DNA of 46,781 nucleotides from Comamonadaceae bacterium (GTDB lineage: Bacteria; Pseudomonadota; Gammaproteobacteria; Burkholderiales; Burkholderiaceae_C). Below, piece after piece: positions 8,895 to 17,667 of this stretch (its first letter is position 1; every line of letters starts with the position of its first letter). The position numbers and the translations under genes were made by a program. The stretch covers positions 1 through 46,781 of the forward strand of contig CANFJF010000022.1 of assembly GCA_947447355.1 (NCBI GenBank), in the 5' to 3' direction. The notes beneath the pieces were generated by a model that did no database searches, had not been told where the DNA came from, and saw nothing but the letters and a program-made list of their open reading frames with translations.

Positions 8895-9890
8895 TCAGTC
8901 CAGCGTGATGCCAGCCTTGGTGATGATGGCGCCCCACTTGCGGGATTCGCCCTCTATAAAAGACTTGAATTTTGCCCCTGAACCACCGCCGACGATGAGC
9001 CCCTGCTTGGCCATGGTCTGGCGAAAGGTCGGGTCGGCCATGGCCGCGTTGACGTCGGCGTTGATGCGGTTGACGATTTCGGCGCTGGTGCCAGCGGGGG
9101 CAAACAAGCCGTTCCATGCGAGTGCGTCAAAGCCGGGAAATCCGGCCTCGGCCACGATCGGCAATTCAGGCCGTGCGGCCAGACGCTGCGGACTGGTAAC
9201 CGCCAACAACTTCAATCGACCCGCTTGCACCAACGCCAGCAACGCTGGCTCGGTCGCCAACACGGCCTGGGTTTCGCCCTGCGCCACCGACAGTGCTGCC
9301 GGCGGCGACCCATTGAAAGGCACGTGCGTGGCCTCAAAACCAGCCGTGGTTTTCAGCAACTCCATCGACAAGTGGGACGAACTGCCCAGGCCCACCGAGG
9401 CGTAGCTGACCTTGTTGCCCTGCGACTTGGCCCAGGCCACAAACTCGCGCAAGTTATTCGCCGGGTGATCGGCCGGCACCGCCAGCACGTTGGGCTGGGA
9501 AGTTGTCAGGACGATGGGCAGCAAGTCCTTGGCCGGGTCGTAGGCCATCTTCTTGAACATGAAGGGGGCAAAGGCAATCGGGCCATTGAAGCCGATGCCC
9601 AAGGTGTAGCCGTCCGGCGCGGCCTTGGCCACAACGTCCATGCCAATATTGCCACCAGCGCCCGGCTTGTTGTCCACAATCAAAGGCTGGCCCCAACGGA
9701 CCTTCAGCGTCTCGCCCAAGCTGCGCACAATCACGTCCAGTGAACTGCCGGCCGGTGCCGGCACGATCACGCGGACAGGTTTGTCGGGCCAGCTTTGCGC
9801 GGCGGCTGGCAAGGCCAACGCGCTGAAGATGAAAATACCCAGCGTTGTAGCGACTTTAGACAGGTGGCGTCTTGAGAGGAGAGGGTTCAT
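8895..9890 (-). CDS. TctC/Bug-family periplasmic solute-binding protein (copy 2)
   Basis: The 331-residue exported protein has a twin-arginine-like or Sec signal (SRRHLSKVATTLGIF, cleavage after LPAAAQ). Family motifs are VRVIVPAPAGSSLDVIVRSL, DNKPGAGGNIG, DGYTLGIG, and the C-terminal half with EAGFPGFDALAWNGLFAPAG. GGAG lies about ten bases before the ATG at 9890. It heads the ligase/CoA-transferase operon and follows the dehydrogenase gene by 27 bases, so it probably captures the acid those enzymes process. No membrane subunits are nearby. Confidence 0.93.
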   Translation of the reverse strand: MNPLLSRRHLSKVATTLGIFIFSALALPAAAQSWPDKPVRVIVPAPAGSSLDVIVRSLGETLKVRWGQPLIVDNKPGAGGNIGMDVVAKAAPDGYTLGIGFNGPIAFAPFMFKKMAYDPAKDLLPIVLTTSQPNVLAVPADHPANNLREFVAWAKSQGNKVSYASVGLGSSSHLSMELLKTTAGFEATHVPFNGSPPAALSVAQGETQAVLATEPALLALVQAGRLKLLAVTSPQRLAARPELPIVAEAGFPGFDALAWNGLFAPAGTSAEIVNRINADVNAAMADPTFRQTMAKQGLIVGGGSGAKFKSFIEGESRKWGAIITKAGITLD

Positions 9891-9917
9891 GGGTTGACTC
9901 CAGCGTTGGCTGACTGT

Positions 9918-10979
9918 TCAAGCCGCCATCAGGCGAGCTACAAAAGCCGCGCCGGTTTCGCGCGTGCCCAGCTGACCGCCAACGTCGCGCGTGGCTTCGT
10001 GCGCGGCAATCGCAGATTCTGTAGCCGCTTCAATGGCGGCACTGGCGGCGATGAAAGCCGGCTTATCCGCACGCAGACCGTGCCAACGGAGCAGCTGTCC
10101 GGCTGACAAGATCAACGAGAAAGGGTTCGCGATGTTCTGTCCGGCTATGTCGGGGGCAGAGCCGTGGGCCGCTTGACCCATGGCGTGGTTGACGCCGGCA
10201 TTCAGTGAAGCGCCCAAGCCGAGGCTGCCGGAGAGTTCTGCCGTCAAGTCGGACAAAATATCGCCAAACATATTGGTCGTGACAATGACGTCAAAGCGTT
10301 GCGGCGCGCGCACCACGTGGGCCATCATGGCGTCGACGATGAAGTCGTCAACCGCTACCTCTGGAAACTCTTTGGCCACGCGCAAGCACTCTTCGATGAA
10401 CATGCCATCGCCGATTTTCAACACATTGGCTTTGTGCACGATAGTGAGTTTTTTGCGCCGCGTCATGGCCAACTCGAAAGCTGAGCGTGCAATGCGTTCG
10501 CAGCAAACGCGGGTGATGCGGCGCAGCGATACCACGACGTCTGGCGTGATCAGCATCTCGCTGCCGCCGGACTCGACGTTGCGGTCGGCGTAAAAACCTT
10601 CGGTGTTTTCACGCACCACGACGAGGTCAAACTCGCCCAGCCGCGCGGTCATCCCCTTGAAGGTGCGCGCCGGTCGAATGTTGGCGTACAGATCGAAGGT
10701 CTTGCGGAAAAATTTCGAGGGATTGATCTCGCCCTTGGCTTCGTCCTTGAAGTCATAAGTGGCCATGGGGCCGAGCATCAAGCCATCGGCTGCGCGCACT
10801 TTCTCAAGCAAGGCTGGTGTGACGGTCGCGCCATGCAATTTCAGACTGTCGTGACCAGCGATGTCGTGCTGGAGCTCGAGTTGAAGATGGAATTTTTGGG
10901 ATACGGCTTCCAGCACATCGACCGTGACGGCCATGGTTTCAGGGCCAATACCGTCGCCAGGGAGAACAACAATTTTCAT
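9918..10979 (-). CDS. Isocitrate/isopropylmalate dehydrogenase family protein (tartrate-dehydrogenase-like)
   Basis: The 353-residue enzyme belongs to the NAD(P)-dependent beta-decarboxylating dehydrogenases that act on malate-type 2-hydroxy acids. The N-terminus MKIVVLPGDGIGPE is the family nucleotide-site start. RENTEGFYADRN near residue 129, the catalytic Lys in HKANVLKIGDG near 189 and the metal-binding Asp in NMFGDILSDLTAELSGSLGL near 235 are all intact, followed by HGSAPDIAGQNIANPFS. It is unlikely to be the biosynthetic LeuB because it sits among Bug and CoA-activation genes with no leu genes; a catabolic role on tartrate, malate or an alkylated malate is an inference. It is probably cotranscribed with the tctC gene 27 bases downstream. 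Confidence 0.88.
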   Translation of the reverse strand: MKIVVLPGDGIGPETMAVTVDVLEAVSQKFHLQLELQHDIAGHDSLKLHGATVTPALLEKVRAADGLMLGPMATYDFKDEAKGEINPSKFFRKTFDLYANIRPARTFKGMTARLGEFDLVVVRENTEGFYADRNVESGGSEMLITPDVVVSLRRITRVCCERIARSAFELAMTRRKKLTIVHKANVLKIGDGMFIEECLRVAKEFPEVAVDDFIVDAMMAHVVRAPQRFDVIVTTNMFGDILSDLTAELSGSLGLGASLNAGVNHAMGQAAHGSAPDIAGQNIANPFSLILSAGQLLRWHGLRADKPAFIAASAAIEAATESAIAAHEATRDVGGQLGTRETGAAFVARLMAA

Positions 10980-11036
10980 GGGATCAATTCAAAAATGGAG
11001 GGGATAAAAAACGATACGCAGATTATTCCGCGAACC

Positions 11037-11081
11037 TTCAATGTCTTGATTGGCTTAATTGGCTCAATGAGCTCAATTGGC
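11037..11081. repeat. Degenerate 9-base tandem repeat at the end of tctC copy 3
   Basis: On the minus strand five consecutive 9-mers read GCCAATTGA, GCTCATTGA, GCCAATTAA, GCCAATCAA and GACATTGAA. The first unit contains the last two codons and the stop of the tctC gene, the others run into the spacer before the dehydrogenase gene. The array is short and imperfect, consistent with slippage. Confidence 0.6.
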
Positions 11082-12080
11082 TTTGAGTCCAGCCGTCTTC
11101 GCCACCTCGCGCCACAGCACAGTCTCAGAAAGCAAGGCTTTGCGGAAGTCCGCAGGTGAACCGCTGACGGCATCAGCCCCCTCGTGACTGAGACGACTGC
11201 GCAGCGGATCACGCGCGGCTGCTTCGTTGATGGCCAGGTTGAGTTTATCGATGATCGCTTGCGGAGTTTTGGCCGGTGCCAGAACACCCCACCACGTTGA
11301 AATATCAAAACCCTTGAGACCCGCTTCGGCCATGGTCGGCGTGTTGGGAAAGAGCGGTGAACGCTTGACGCTCGTCACCGCCAACAGCTCAACGCGGTTG
11401 TCCTGCACATAAGGCAAGATGGTGGGCACGGTGGCAAAAAACAGTTGGATACGTCCGGCCAACAAATCAACCGTCGCCGGACCACTGCCTTTGTAGGGCA
11501 CATGCGTCATGGCCAGCTGCGTTTTTTGGCGAAACAACTCGCCCGACAAATGGTTGATGCTGCCGTTGCCAGCCGAGCAAAAATTGGTACCGTCGGGCCG
11601 GGCGGCCATGGCAGTGCGCAGCTGCGCAATCGTTTTGACGCCCATCTCTTTGCTGGCCACCACCAACAGCGGCCCACGACCGATCATGGCGATGGGTGAA
11701 AAATCTCTCTCGATGTTGTAGCTTGGCGAAGCTTCGGCCGCCGCGTTGGTGACGAAAGTCGAGGTCGCAAACAACAAGGTGTAGCCGTCCGCTGGCGCCT
11801 TGGCCACAGCGTTGGCACCTATACTGCCGCCGGCCCCACCTTTGTTGTCGATGATGACCACTTGGCCGAGCTTGTCACCCAGCGCTCGGGCGACATCTCG
11901 GGCAATGCTGTCAGTACCGCCGCCGGGGGCGAACGGCACGATCAAGGTGATGGGTTTCAGGGGGTAATTTTGAGATGGTGATTGCGCCTTCGCCGGCAGC
12001 GCTGACAACGCCGTCAGCGCGGTGACGACTGTCACTACCAAGCTGAGATGGCGGTAGATGGAAGCCCTGACGGTCGGCAT
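11073..12080 (-). CDS. TctC/Bug-family periplasmic solute-binding protein (copy 3)
   Basis: I place the start at the ATG at 12080 (MPTVRASIY), which gives 335 residues with a clean Sec signal ending PAKAQ; the frame is open 25 codons further upstream but that extension overlaps the preceding gene and has no export features. The stop of the preceding gene is one base before this ATG, so translation is probably coupled. Motifs are ITLIVPFAPGGGTDSIARDV, DNKGGAGGSIGANAV, DGYTLLFAT, HVPYKGSGPATVDLLAGR and GFDISTWWGVLAPAKTP. The gene ends inside a 9-base tandem repeat. The ligand is unknown; its operon neighbours are a family-3 binding-protein homologue and a metallo-beta-lactamase-fold hydrolase. 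Confidence 0.92.
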   Translation of the reverse strand: MPTVRASIYRHLSLVVTVVTALTALSALPAKAQSPSQNYPLKPITLIVPFAPGGGTDSIARDVARALGDKLGQVVIIDNKGGAGGSIGANAVAKAPADGYTLLFATSTFVTNAAAEASPSYNIERDFSPIAMIGRGPLLVVASKEMGVKTIAQLRTAMAARPDGTNFCSAGNGSINHLSGELFRQKTQLAMTHVPYKGSGPATVDLLAGRIQLFFATVPTILPYVQDNRVELLAVTSVKRSPLFPNTPTMAEAGLKGFDISTWWGVLAPAKTPQAIIDKLNLAINEAAARDPLRSRLSHEGADAVSGSPADFRKALLSETVLWREVAKTAGLKAN

Positions 12081-12081
12081 C

Positions 12082-12819
12082 TCATTGACCCGCAGCCGGT
12101 GCCACGGCGGCACCTTCGATGCGGTACCGAGCCAAAGCCTCTGCCACAAAGCCACTGGCTTTCATCTCTTCAACGAAGGCAGCAACGTGAGCTTGAGCGG
12201 CCTCGCCGCGCGTCTTAGGCACGCCCATCGCCTGCTCAATGACCATGAAGCGGCCCGGCAATAGACGCAAACCCGGCAGGCGTTTGGCATCTGCTTCAAG
12301 CTGCTGCTTGACGCCGGCGGCAACGTCATCGCCATTGGCTACAAAGGTGTCGACCACAGCCGGCGAGCTGACCGCGCGGATGATCTGCGCGGCTTTCAAG
12401 GCCCGCGTCAGGTACAGGTCGTAGGCGCTGCCCTTGCCGACGGTGACGCGGTGTGCGGCGGTGTCAACTTCTTCGTTGCGCTGCAAGGGCGAGGCCTCGC
12501 GCACCAAGTAGCTGCCCTCGATCAAGACATACGCAGCGGTGAACAAAATGCCCTGACCACGCACGGGGTCGATGGCAAAAAAACCGATGTCAGCTTGATC
12601 GGCGGTGACGATGTCGACTGACTTGCCGGCTGACTCAGACACCACCAGTTCGGACTCGACACCAAGCCGACGCGCCAACTCACGCGCCAGGTCAATCGAC
12701 ACACCCACAGGCAAGCCGGCGGCGTCGCGATTGGCGAGGATGGGGTTGCCTAAATTGATAGACGCACGCAAGCGTCCGGTCGGTGTTAAAGCGCTCTTCA
12801 CAGCTGCACTGAAGGTCAT
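12082..12819 (-). CDS. Family-3 extracellular solute-binding-protein homologue without a signal peptide
   Basis: The 245-residue protein has the fold marks of amino-acid-type (SBP_bac_3) receptors: LRASINLGNPILANRD, GVSIDLARELARRLGV, AGKSVDIVTADQADIGFFAIDPVR and FTAAYVLIEGSYLV. The N-terminus MTFSAAVKSALTPTGRLRA lacks any hydrophobic export segment and homology begins right after it, so as annotated the product would stay in the cytoplasm. The start ATG overlaps the stop of the hydrolase gene (ATGA) and its own stop lies one base before the tctC start. Similar signal-less proteins are known in Burkholderiales as conserved putative transporter-domain proteins. A cytoplasmic ligand-binding or enzyme role is inference; a missed upstream start is excluded by the overlap. 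Confidence 0.8.
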   Translation of the reverse strand: MTFSAAVKSALTPTGRLRASINLGNPILANRDAAGLPVGVSIDLARELARRLGVESELVVSESAGKSVDIVTADQADIGFFAIDPVRGQGILFTAAYVLIEGSYLVREASPLQRNEEVDTAAHRVTVGKGSAYDLYLTRALKAAQIIRAVSSPAVVDTFVANGDDVAAGVKQQLEADAKRLPGLRLLPGRFMVIEQAMGVPKTRGEAAQAHVAAFVEEMKASGFVAEALARYRIEGAAVAPAAGQ

Positions 12820-13601
12820 GATTCATCGTTTCTGTAATTGCCGCCAAAGCCTGCGTCGCAGCACAGGTTGATGGTCGTCATGGTGTGGATGGATTCGGAA
12901 AACCAGGCTGCAATCGCCGCTTTGCGCTCCCCAATGTAATCGGGTTGTCCGTCGGCATCTAGCCGCATGCTCAGGTCGTGACCGGGGATCAGCACGGTGC
13001 CGGGCACGGCCCGCCAGTGCGTCCAGATCATCGCCAAGGTGTCGCGACTTTGCTGAGCGTCTGCGGTGGCATCGACCTCGCCAGACAGCAACTCAGCCCG
13101 GTTCTTCGCCGAGTCGCCGGTGAAGATCACCGGCGGCGTGTTGCCGGTCAGCACAAAAATCAGATGCCCCGGCGTATGACCGGGTGCGGCCACGGCGTGG
13201 AGGCCGGGCAAAGGTTCGTCGCCCGGCAGCATGCGGCGCACGCGCTCACGCGTCAGCAGTTCACGCACATACAACTCCGGCAGGGGGTTGAAACCGATCG
13301 GCTGACTCGCGGCCCAAGTGAGCTCCTCGTCACCGATCCAGACGGTGGCGTTTGGGAACAAGGTGAAGTTGACGGCGTGGTCGTAATGCGCGTGCGTGAG
13401 GATCACATCGGTCACGTCTTCGGGCTTGACGCCTTGAGCTTGCAGTTGCTGCGACAGCTCGCGGCGAACGCCAAAAGCGCCGACGTCCACCAGCGCCACA
13501 CGGCCTTGGCCGCGCAGGAGCGACACGGTGCTCCAGCCGAGACCGCCATGACAAACAGCGCGCCCCGGAAAACCTTGAATCAGCAGATCGAGTTGGTACA
13601 T
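12816..13601 (-). CDS. Metallo-beta-lactamase-fold metal-dependent hydrolase
   Basis: The 261-residue protein carries the signature ILTHAHYDHAVN (HxHxDH, about residues 72-83), then the downstream ligands APGHTPGHL (His near 136), FTGDSAKN (Asp near 162) and IPGHD near the C-terminus. That set binds two metal ions in the glyoxalase II, lactonase and thiolesterase relatives. Residues after about 235, containing two cysteines, extend past the usual fold. It is the first gene of a tightly overlapped trio (ATGA with the signal-less binding-protein homologue, which is followed after one base by tctC), 12 bases downstream of another tctC. A lactone or thioester hydrolase in the same acid pathway is plausible but not shown. 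Confidence 0.88.
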   Translation of the reverse strand: MYQLDLLIQGFPGRAVCHGGLGWSTVSLLRGQGRVALVDVGAFGVRRELSQQLQAQGVKPEDVTDVILTHAHYDHAVNFTLFPNATVWIGDEELTWAASQPIGFNPLPELYVRELLTRERVRRMLPGDEPLPGLHAVAAPGHTPGHLIFVLTGNTPPVIFTGDSAKNRAELLSGEVDATADAQQSRDTLAMIWTHWRAVPGTVLIPGHDLSMRLDADGQPDYIGERKAAIAAWFSESIHTMTTINLCCDAGFGGNYRNDES

Positions 13602-13613
13602 TTTTTGAAAGTT

Positions 13614-14612
13614 TTATTGCGGTTTGATGTTGGCGTCTTTCACGAGCTTGGTGTACAGCACCAGTTCGCGTTGAATCTGAGCCTGAAACTCAGCCGGGGA
13701 ACTGCCTACCAGTTCGTTGCCACCTTCGACGCCGATGCGTTGAATGATGTCGGGCGATTTGACCGCCTTGACCGCTTCTTGATGCAAGCGATTGATGATC
13801 GCCGGGTCGGTCTTGGCCGGCGCCAGCAGGCCCACAAACTGCGTGATGTCAAAGCCTTTGTAGCCAAGTTCTTGCATGGTCGGCACTTGCGGCAAGGATT
13901 TAACGCGGGTCGGACCCGACACCGCAAACGCCCGCAATTGTTTGGCCTCAATTTGTGGCACAGACGTGATGACCGTGTCGTAGGTGAAGGTCAGATGACC
14001 GCCCAGCAAATCAGCCAGCGCCGGTGCACTGCCTTTGTAGGGCACGTGTGTCAGCGTGGTGCCAGTCATCAAAGCCAACATTTCGCCGGCCAGATGACCA
14101 CCACCGCCAATGCCTGTGGAGCCGTAACTCATCGCGCCTGGCTCTGCTTTGGCCTTGGCCACGAGTGCGGGCAGGCTGGTGATGGCTGAATTGGTGGGCA
14201 CCACCAACACGTACTGGTAGGTCAGGATTTGGCTGATCGGGATGAAGTCTTTCAGGGTGTCGTAAGGCACCTTGGCGTACAACCCCGGATTGATGACGAG
14301 CGGCCCGCTGGCATCCATCAACAGGGTGTAACCGTCGGCCGGCGCCTTGGCCACGATGTCGGTACCGATCATGCCGTTGGCGCCGCCCTTGTTGTCCACC
14401 AGAATCGGCACACCCATGCTGTCAGACATTTTTTTGGCAATCAAGCGTGCCGTGATGTCGGCGTTACCGCCTGCTGCGTAGGGCACCACCATGCGGATCG
14501 GTTTGTTCGGGTAGGTCTGCGCGTGGGCCTGACCCAGCGCGGCCATCGTCGACAGCGCCAAGGCGGCAACCAGCACGCGTGATTTTGTTTTGTGTGATGG
14601 GCTACGGTTCAT
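13614..14612 (-). CDS. TctC/Bug-family periplasmic solute-binding protein (copy 4)
   Basis: The 332-residue protein has a Sec signal ending GQAHAQ and a very good ribosome site (GGAG with eight-base spacing) before the ATG at 14612. Family motifs: IRMVVPYAAGGNADITARLI, DNKGGANGMIGTDIV, DGYTLLMDASG, YGSTGIGGGGHLAGEML, HVPYKGSAPALADLLGG and GFDITQFVGLLAPAKTD. It lies between the Ldh-type dehydrogenase (28 bases upstream) and the hydrolase (12 bases downstream), so six genes from 15692 to 9918 are probably one long transcript. Confidence 0.93.
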   Translation of the reverse strand: MNRSPSHKTKSRVLVAALALSTMAALGQAHAQTYPNKPIRMVVPYAAGGNADITARLIAKKMSDSMGVPILVDNKGGANGMIGTDIVAKAPADGYTLLMDASGPLVINPGLYAKVPYDTLKDFIPISQILTYQYVLVVPTNSAITSLPALVAKAKAEPGAMSYGSTGIGGGGHLAGEMLALMTGTTLTHVPYKGSAPALADLLGGHLTFTYDTVITSVPQIEAKQLRAFAVSGPTRVKSLPQVPTMQELGYKGFDITQFVGLLAPAKTDPAIINRLHQEAVKAVKSPDIIQRIGVEGGNELVGSSPAEFQAQIQRELVLYTKLVKDANIKPQ

Positions 14613-14639
14613 GAGTTGTCTCCTTTTTTATGTCGATAG

Positions 14640-15692
14640 TCAGGTCGGTGCATTGGCCGCATGTTTGTTCAGCAAGGCCATCACGTCAGCCGGCATGTGA
14701 ATGCCGTGCTCACGCTGGTCTCTCATCTTGGCCAGCTCGATCTCGCCAGGCACCAGCACCGGCTTGCCCGCTTCGGCCGCCGGGCTGTCGTGCAAGATGG
14801 ACGCGAAGTCGTTCATGCGCTCTGTGAGCCAAGCGGTCGAGCCGAGCAAGCGGGTGTTGATGAGGATGAAAAAGTGGCCGAGGTTCTGCGGCTCATCAGG
14901 CGCGTCGACCCAGGACTTGACGTGTGTCAGGTAGGCTGCGTTAGACAGCAGGCCGGCAAACAGATCGACCAGCAGCGCCAAGCCGTAACCCTTGTGGCCG
15001 CCAATCGGCAATAAAAATCCGTCGAGTGCTTGCGCCGGGTCGCTGGTCGGCAAACCTTGTTTGTCCGTTGCCCACGTGGCAGGAATGCTCTCGCCACGCT
15101 TGAACGCATTGCGAATTTTGGCTCTAGCCACCACGCTCATGGCCATGTCCAACAAGAACGGGGCACCGCCCGGGTTGGGCACGCCAAAACCCAGAGGGCT
15201 GTTGCCCAGACGTGCATCGGTACCGCCCCAAGGCGCAATGGTGGTGGTCGCATTGCTGCCGATGATCGACGCAAACCCGGCCTCGGCCGCCATCAGCGAA
15301 TACGGTGAGATCGGGCCAAAGTGATTGCTGCCGCGGGCAAAAGCGATGCCGATGCCGCATTCGCCGGCAACTTCCATGGCCGCTTCCAGCGCCCGCAGAC
15401 CAACCAAAGGACCCACGCCGTTGTCGCCGTCAATCCGGACCATGGCGGGCGCCATGCGCTCCACTTTGATCTTGGCGTCGGGGTTGATGCCTTTGATCAA
15501 CAAGCGCTCACCATAGGACTCGACCCGACTCAAACCGTGGGTAGACAAGCCGAACAAGTCGGCCATGACCAAAATGCGGCAAACGTCTTGGGCATCTGCC
15601 AACGACAAGCCCAACCCCTGAAAGGCTTTGATACCGAGTTGGGTGAGTTCAGATTCAGGCACCCGGATCGGGTCATTGGCGCGAGCGTTCAC
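14640..15692 (-). CDS. Ldh family (malate/L-lactate/ureidoglycolate-type) NAD(P)-dependent dehydrogenase
   Basis: The start is set at GTG 15692, giving 350 residues, the normal family length, with an AGAAAGAA stretch just upstream; the longer open frame runs across the divergent LysR gene and is unlikely. Family marks are LGLSLADAQDVCRILVMADLFGLSTHGLSRV in the N-terminal helices (His near 46), the catalytic-site GSNHFGPISPYS, ATTTIAPWGGTDARLGNSP and GGHKGYGLALLVDLFAGLL. These non-Rossmann enzymes oxidise 2-hydroxy acids such as malate, sulfolactate or ureidoglycolate. The gene is the first of the minus-strand operon and is divergent from a LysR gene 87 bases away, its probable regulator. Confidence 0.88.
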   Translation of the reverse strand: MNARANDPIRVPESELTQLGIKAFQGLGLSLADAQDVCRILVMADLFGLSTHGLSRVESYGERLLIKGINPDAKIKVERMAPAMVRIDGDNGVGPLVGLRALEAAMEVAGECGIGIAFARGSNHFGPISPYSLMAAEAGFASIIGSNATTTIAPWGGTDARLGNSPLGFGVPNPGGAPFLLDMAMSVVARAKIRNAFKRGESIPATWATDKQGLPTSDPAQALDGFLLPIGGHKGYGLALLVDLFAGLLSNAAYLTHVKSWVDAPDEPQNLGHFFILINTRLLGSTAWLTERMNDFASILHDSPAAEAGKPVLVPGEIELAKMRDQREHGIHMPADVMALLNKHAANAPT

Positions 15693-15779
15693 AGCAATTC
15701 TTTCTTTAAAACCAAGATTATCGAAAGACAACGAGTGCGTGTAAAGTGCAAATATTCCACCTATTGTTGTTGTAAACGC
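15693..15779. promoter_or_regulatory. Divergent LysR-type control region
   Basis: The 87-base gap between the Ldh-type gene and the LysR gene is AT-rich compared with its surroundings. It contains an AATA-N7-TATT symmetric element at about 15751-15765, compatible with the loose T-N11-A LysR box. No experimental support; promoter hexamers are not obvious. Confidence 0.35.
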
Positions 15780-16667
15780 ATGAATTTTGATTTGGCCGAC
15801 CTTCGGGCTTTCCTTGCAGTGGCTGATTTGGGCAGCTTCAAAGCCGCCTCTGCCGCCATCCATTTGTCCCAATCAGCGTTGTCTCGGCGCATCGACAAAC
15901 TCGAAACAGCGCTCGGCGTTTTGCTCTTTGAGAGGACCACGCGCAAGGTCGAACTGACCACGGTTGGGCGTAGTTTTGTCCCCAAAGCGCGCAGCGTTTT
16001 GAACGAGCTTGACAGCGCCCTGCTCGGCATCAGCGACGTCGCCGAACGCATCTCTGGCGAGGTGACCATCGCCTGCGTGCCCTCGGCCGTGGCCTATTTT
16101 TTACCGGACGTGATGCGCACGTATCACCGCAAATATCCCGGCATCCGCATCCGTGTGATTGACGAATCATCTTTTGACATTCTGCTCAACGTGGTGCGCG
16201 GTGAAGCTGATTTCGGGCTCACCTACATCGGCGCGCAAGAAGCCGACATTGAGTTTGAGCCGGTGCTGCAAGACCCCTTCGTGGTGGCTTGCACCAAAGA
16301 CCATCCGCTGGCCAAAAGGAAAAAAATCCGCTGGGACGAACTGGGCGAGCACAGCTACATCACACTGGCGCAAGGCAGCGGCAACCGGCTGCTGATTGAC
16401 TTGGCGCTGGCCCAAAGCAAGACGCAGCCGCGCTGGTTCTGCGAAGTCCACCACGTCCCCGCCATGGTCAGCTTGATCGAGGCAGGGCTCGGCGTTGGCG
16501 TGGTGCCGCGCTTAGCGATGCCAAGGCAGGGACATCCGACCTTGGTCAGCATTCCACTGCACGAGCCAGATGTGGCCCGCACGCTGGGCCTGATTAAGCG
16601 CAGAGGCCGTGACCTGACCGCTGCGGCACGCTATTTTTACGACCTCTTGATTCAAGCGATGAAATGA
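15780..16667 (+). CDS. LysR family transcriptional regulator
   Basis: The ATG at 15780 gives 295 residues, the family norm; the longer upstream frame reads antisense through the divergent dehydrogenase and is rejected. The N-terminal winged helix-turn-helix spans residues 3-60 (DLRAFLAVADLGSFKAASA, LSQSALSRRIDKLE). The effector-binding domain starts near residue 90 (GEVTIACVPSAVAYFLPDVM) and resembles the type that senses small carboxylates or aromatic acids. Being divergent from the long minus-strand dehydrogenase/tctC operon it is the natural candidate for its regulator and probably represses itself. It may also affect the plus-strand aldolase operon that begins 160 bases downstream. Confidence 0.93.
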   Translation: MNFDLADLRAFLAVADLGSFKAASAAIHLSQSALSRRIDKLETALGVLLFERTTRKVELTTVGRSFVPKARSVLNELDSALLGISDVAERISGEVTIACVPSAVAYFLPDVMRTYHRKYPGIRIRVIDESSFDILLNVVRGEADFGLTYIGAQEADIEFEPVLQDPFVVACTKDHPLAKRKKIRWDELGEHSYITLAQGSGNRLLIDLALAQSKTQPRWFCEVHHVPAMVSLIEAGLGVGVVPRLAMPRQGHPTLVSIPLHEPDVARTLGLIKRRGRDLTAAARYFYDLLIQAMK

Positions 16668-16827
16668 GCAAAGGCTTGAGCCAACTTTCTCCAAGCGTAA
16701 ACCGCATTGGCTAATGCTCGTTTTCGCCGTAACATCCGCGGGTTTTTAAAGAAATCCGAAGCCGTCCAATTTCGCCAATTCAATCGCTGTTCGTCGTCAC
16801 CACGGCCTAACCCCAAAAAGCCCTCAC

Positions 16828-17619
16828 ATGCCCAATTACGCCACCGATTTCAAGTGTGTTCGAGACGATGTCAGCCCCGAAGAATGGGCCACACGGGTCG
16901 AGCTGGCGGCCTGCTACCGGCTGGTCGACAAGTTCGGCATGACCGACCTGATTTACAACCACATCACGGCCAGCATCCCTGGAACGAAGCACTTGTTGAT
17001 CAATTTGTACGGCTTGCTTTACAAAGAAATCACGGCCTCGAGTCTGGCCAAAATCGATATAGCCGGCAACATTTTGTCTAAGCCAGAAACCGACTACGGC
17101 ATCAACAAGTCGGGCTATGTGATTCACGGTGCCATCCATGAGGCGCGCCCGGATGTCCACTGCGTGATTCACACCCACAGCCGCGCTGGCATGGCGGTGG
17201 CCAGCATGGCCTGTGGGCTGCTGCCGATGACGCAAACATCCATTCGTTTTCACAATCACTTGGGCTATCACGACTTTGAAGGCCCAGCCATCGATCTTGA
17301 AGAACGTGTGCGACTGGTGAAAGACCTCGGCCCTCACACCGCCATGATTTTGCGCAACCATGGTTTGCTGAGCTGTGGCCCCAGTGTGGCGCAGGCTTTC
17401 AACACGATGTATCAGCTCGAGATGTCTTGCCGCGCCCAGGTTGATGCGATGGCTGCCGGCACCGGTCTGACGCTTCCCACTGAAGAAGTTTTGCAGCACA
17501 CGGCGCACCTTTACCAACCCGGCACGCGCCGGCCGTATGGTGAACTCGAATGGCCAGCAATGATCCGCCTGCTGCGGGCTGAGGCGAGTTCGTCCGGCTT
17601 CCCCCCTTTCGACGTTTGA
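16828..17619 (+). CDS. Class II aldolase/adducin family protein
   Basis: The 263-residue protein has the zinc-site pair HTHS (IHTHSRAG, about residues 110-117) and the distal His in RNHGLLSCG (about 179). YNHITASIPG and the aldolase-II fold run through residues 20-230. Family members split or epimerise sugar phosphates or decarboxylate hydroxy acids; the exact reaction is not readable. It is the first gene of a plus-strand group including tctC, a 2-hydroxyacid dehydrogenase, an amidohydrolase, another tctC and a dioxygenase. The ribosome site before the ATG is weak. The 160-base gap before it shows no clear element. Confidence 0.9.
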   Translation: MPNYATDFKCVRDDVSPEEWATRVELAACYRLVDKFGMTDLIYNHITASIPGTKHLLINLYGLLYKEITASSLAKIDIAGNILSKPETDYGINKSGYVIHGAIHEARPDVHCVIHTHSRAGMAVASMACGLLPMTQTSIRFHNHLGYHDFEGPAIDLEERVRLVKDLGPHTAMILRNHGLLSCGPSVAQAFNTMYQLEMSCRAQVDAMAAGTGLTLPTEEVLQHTAHLYQPGTRRPYGELEWPAMIRLLRAEASSSGFPPFDV

Positions 17620-17667
17620 GATTTGTCGTTGGATGCCGCTTGACCTTTAGCCTGGGAGTTGAATTTC

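Noticed and set aside
12978..14189. 403-residue plus-strand open frame
   Set aside because: It lies antisense to the MBL hydrolase and tctC copy 4, both with clear motifs; its own product shows none.
15321..15779. Long N-terminal extension of the LysR protein
   Set aside because: It reads antisense through the Ldh-type gene; LysR homology starts exactly at 15780.
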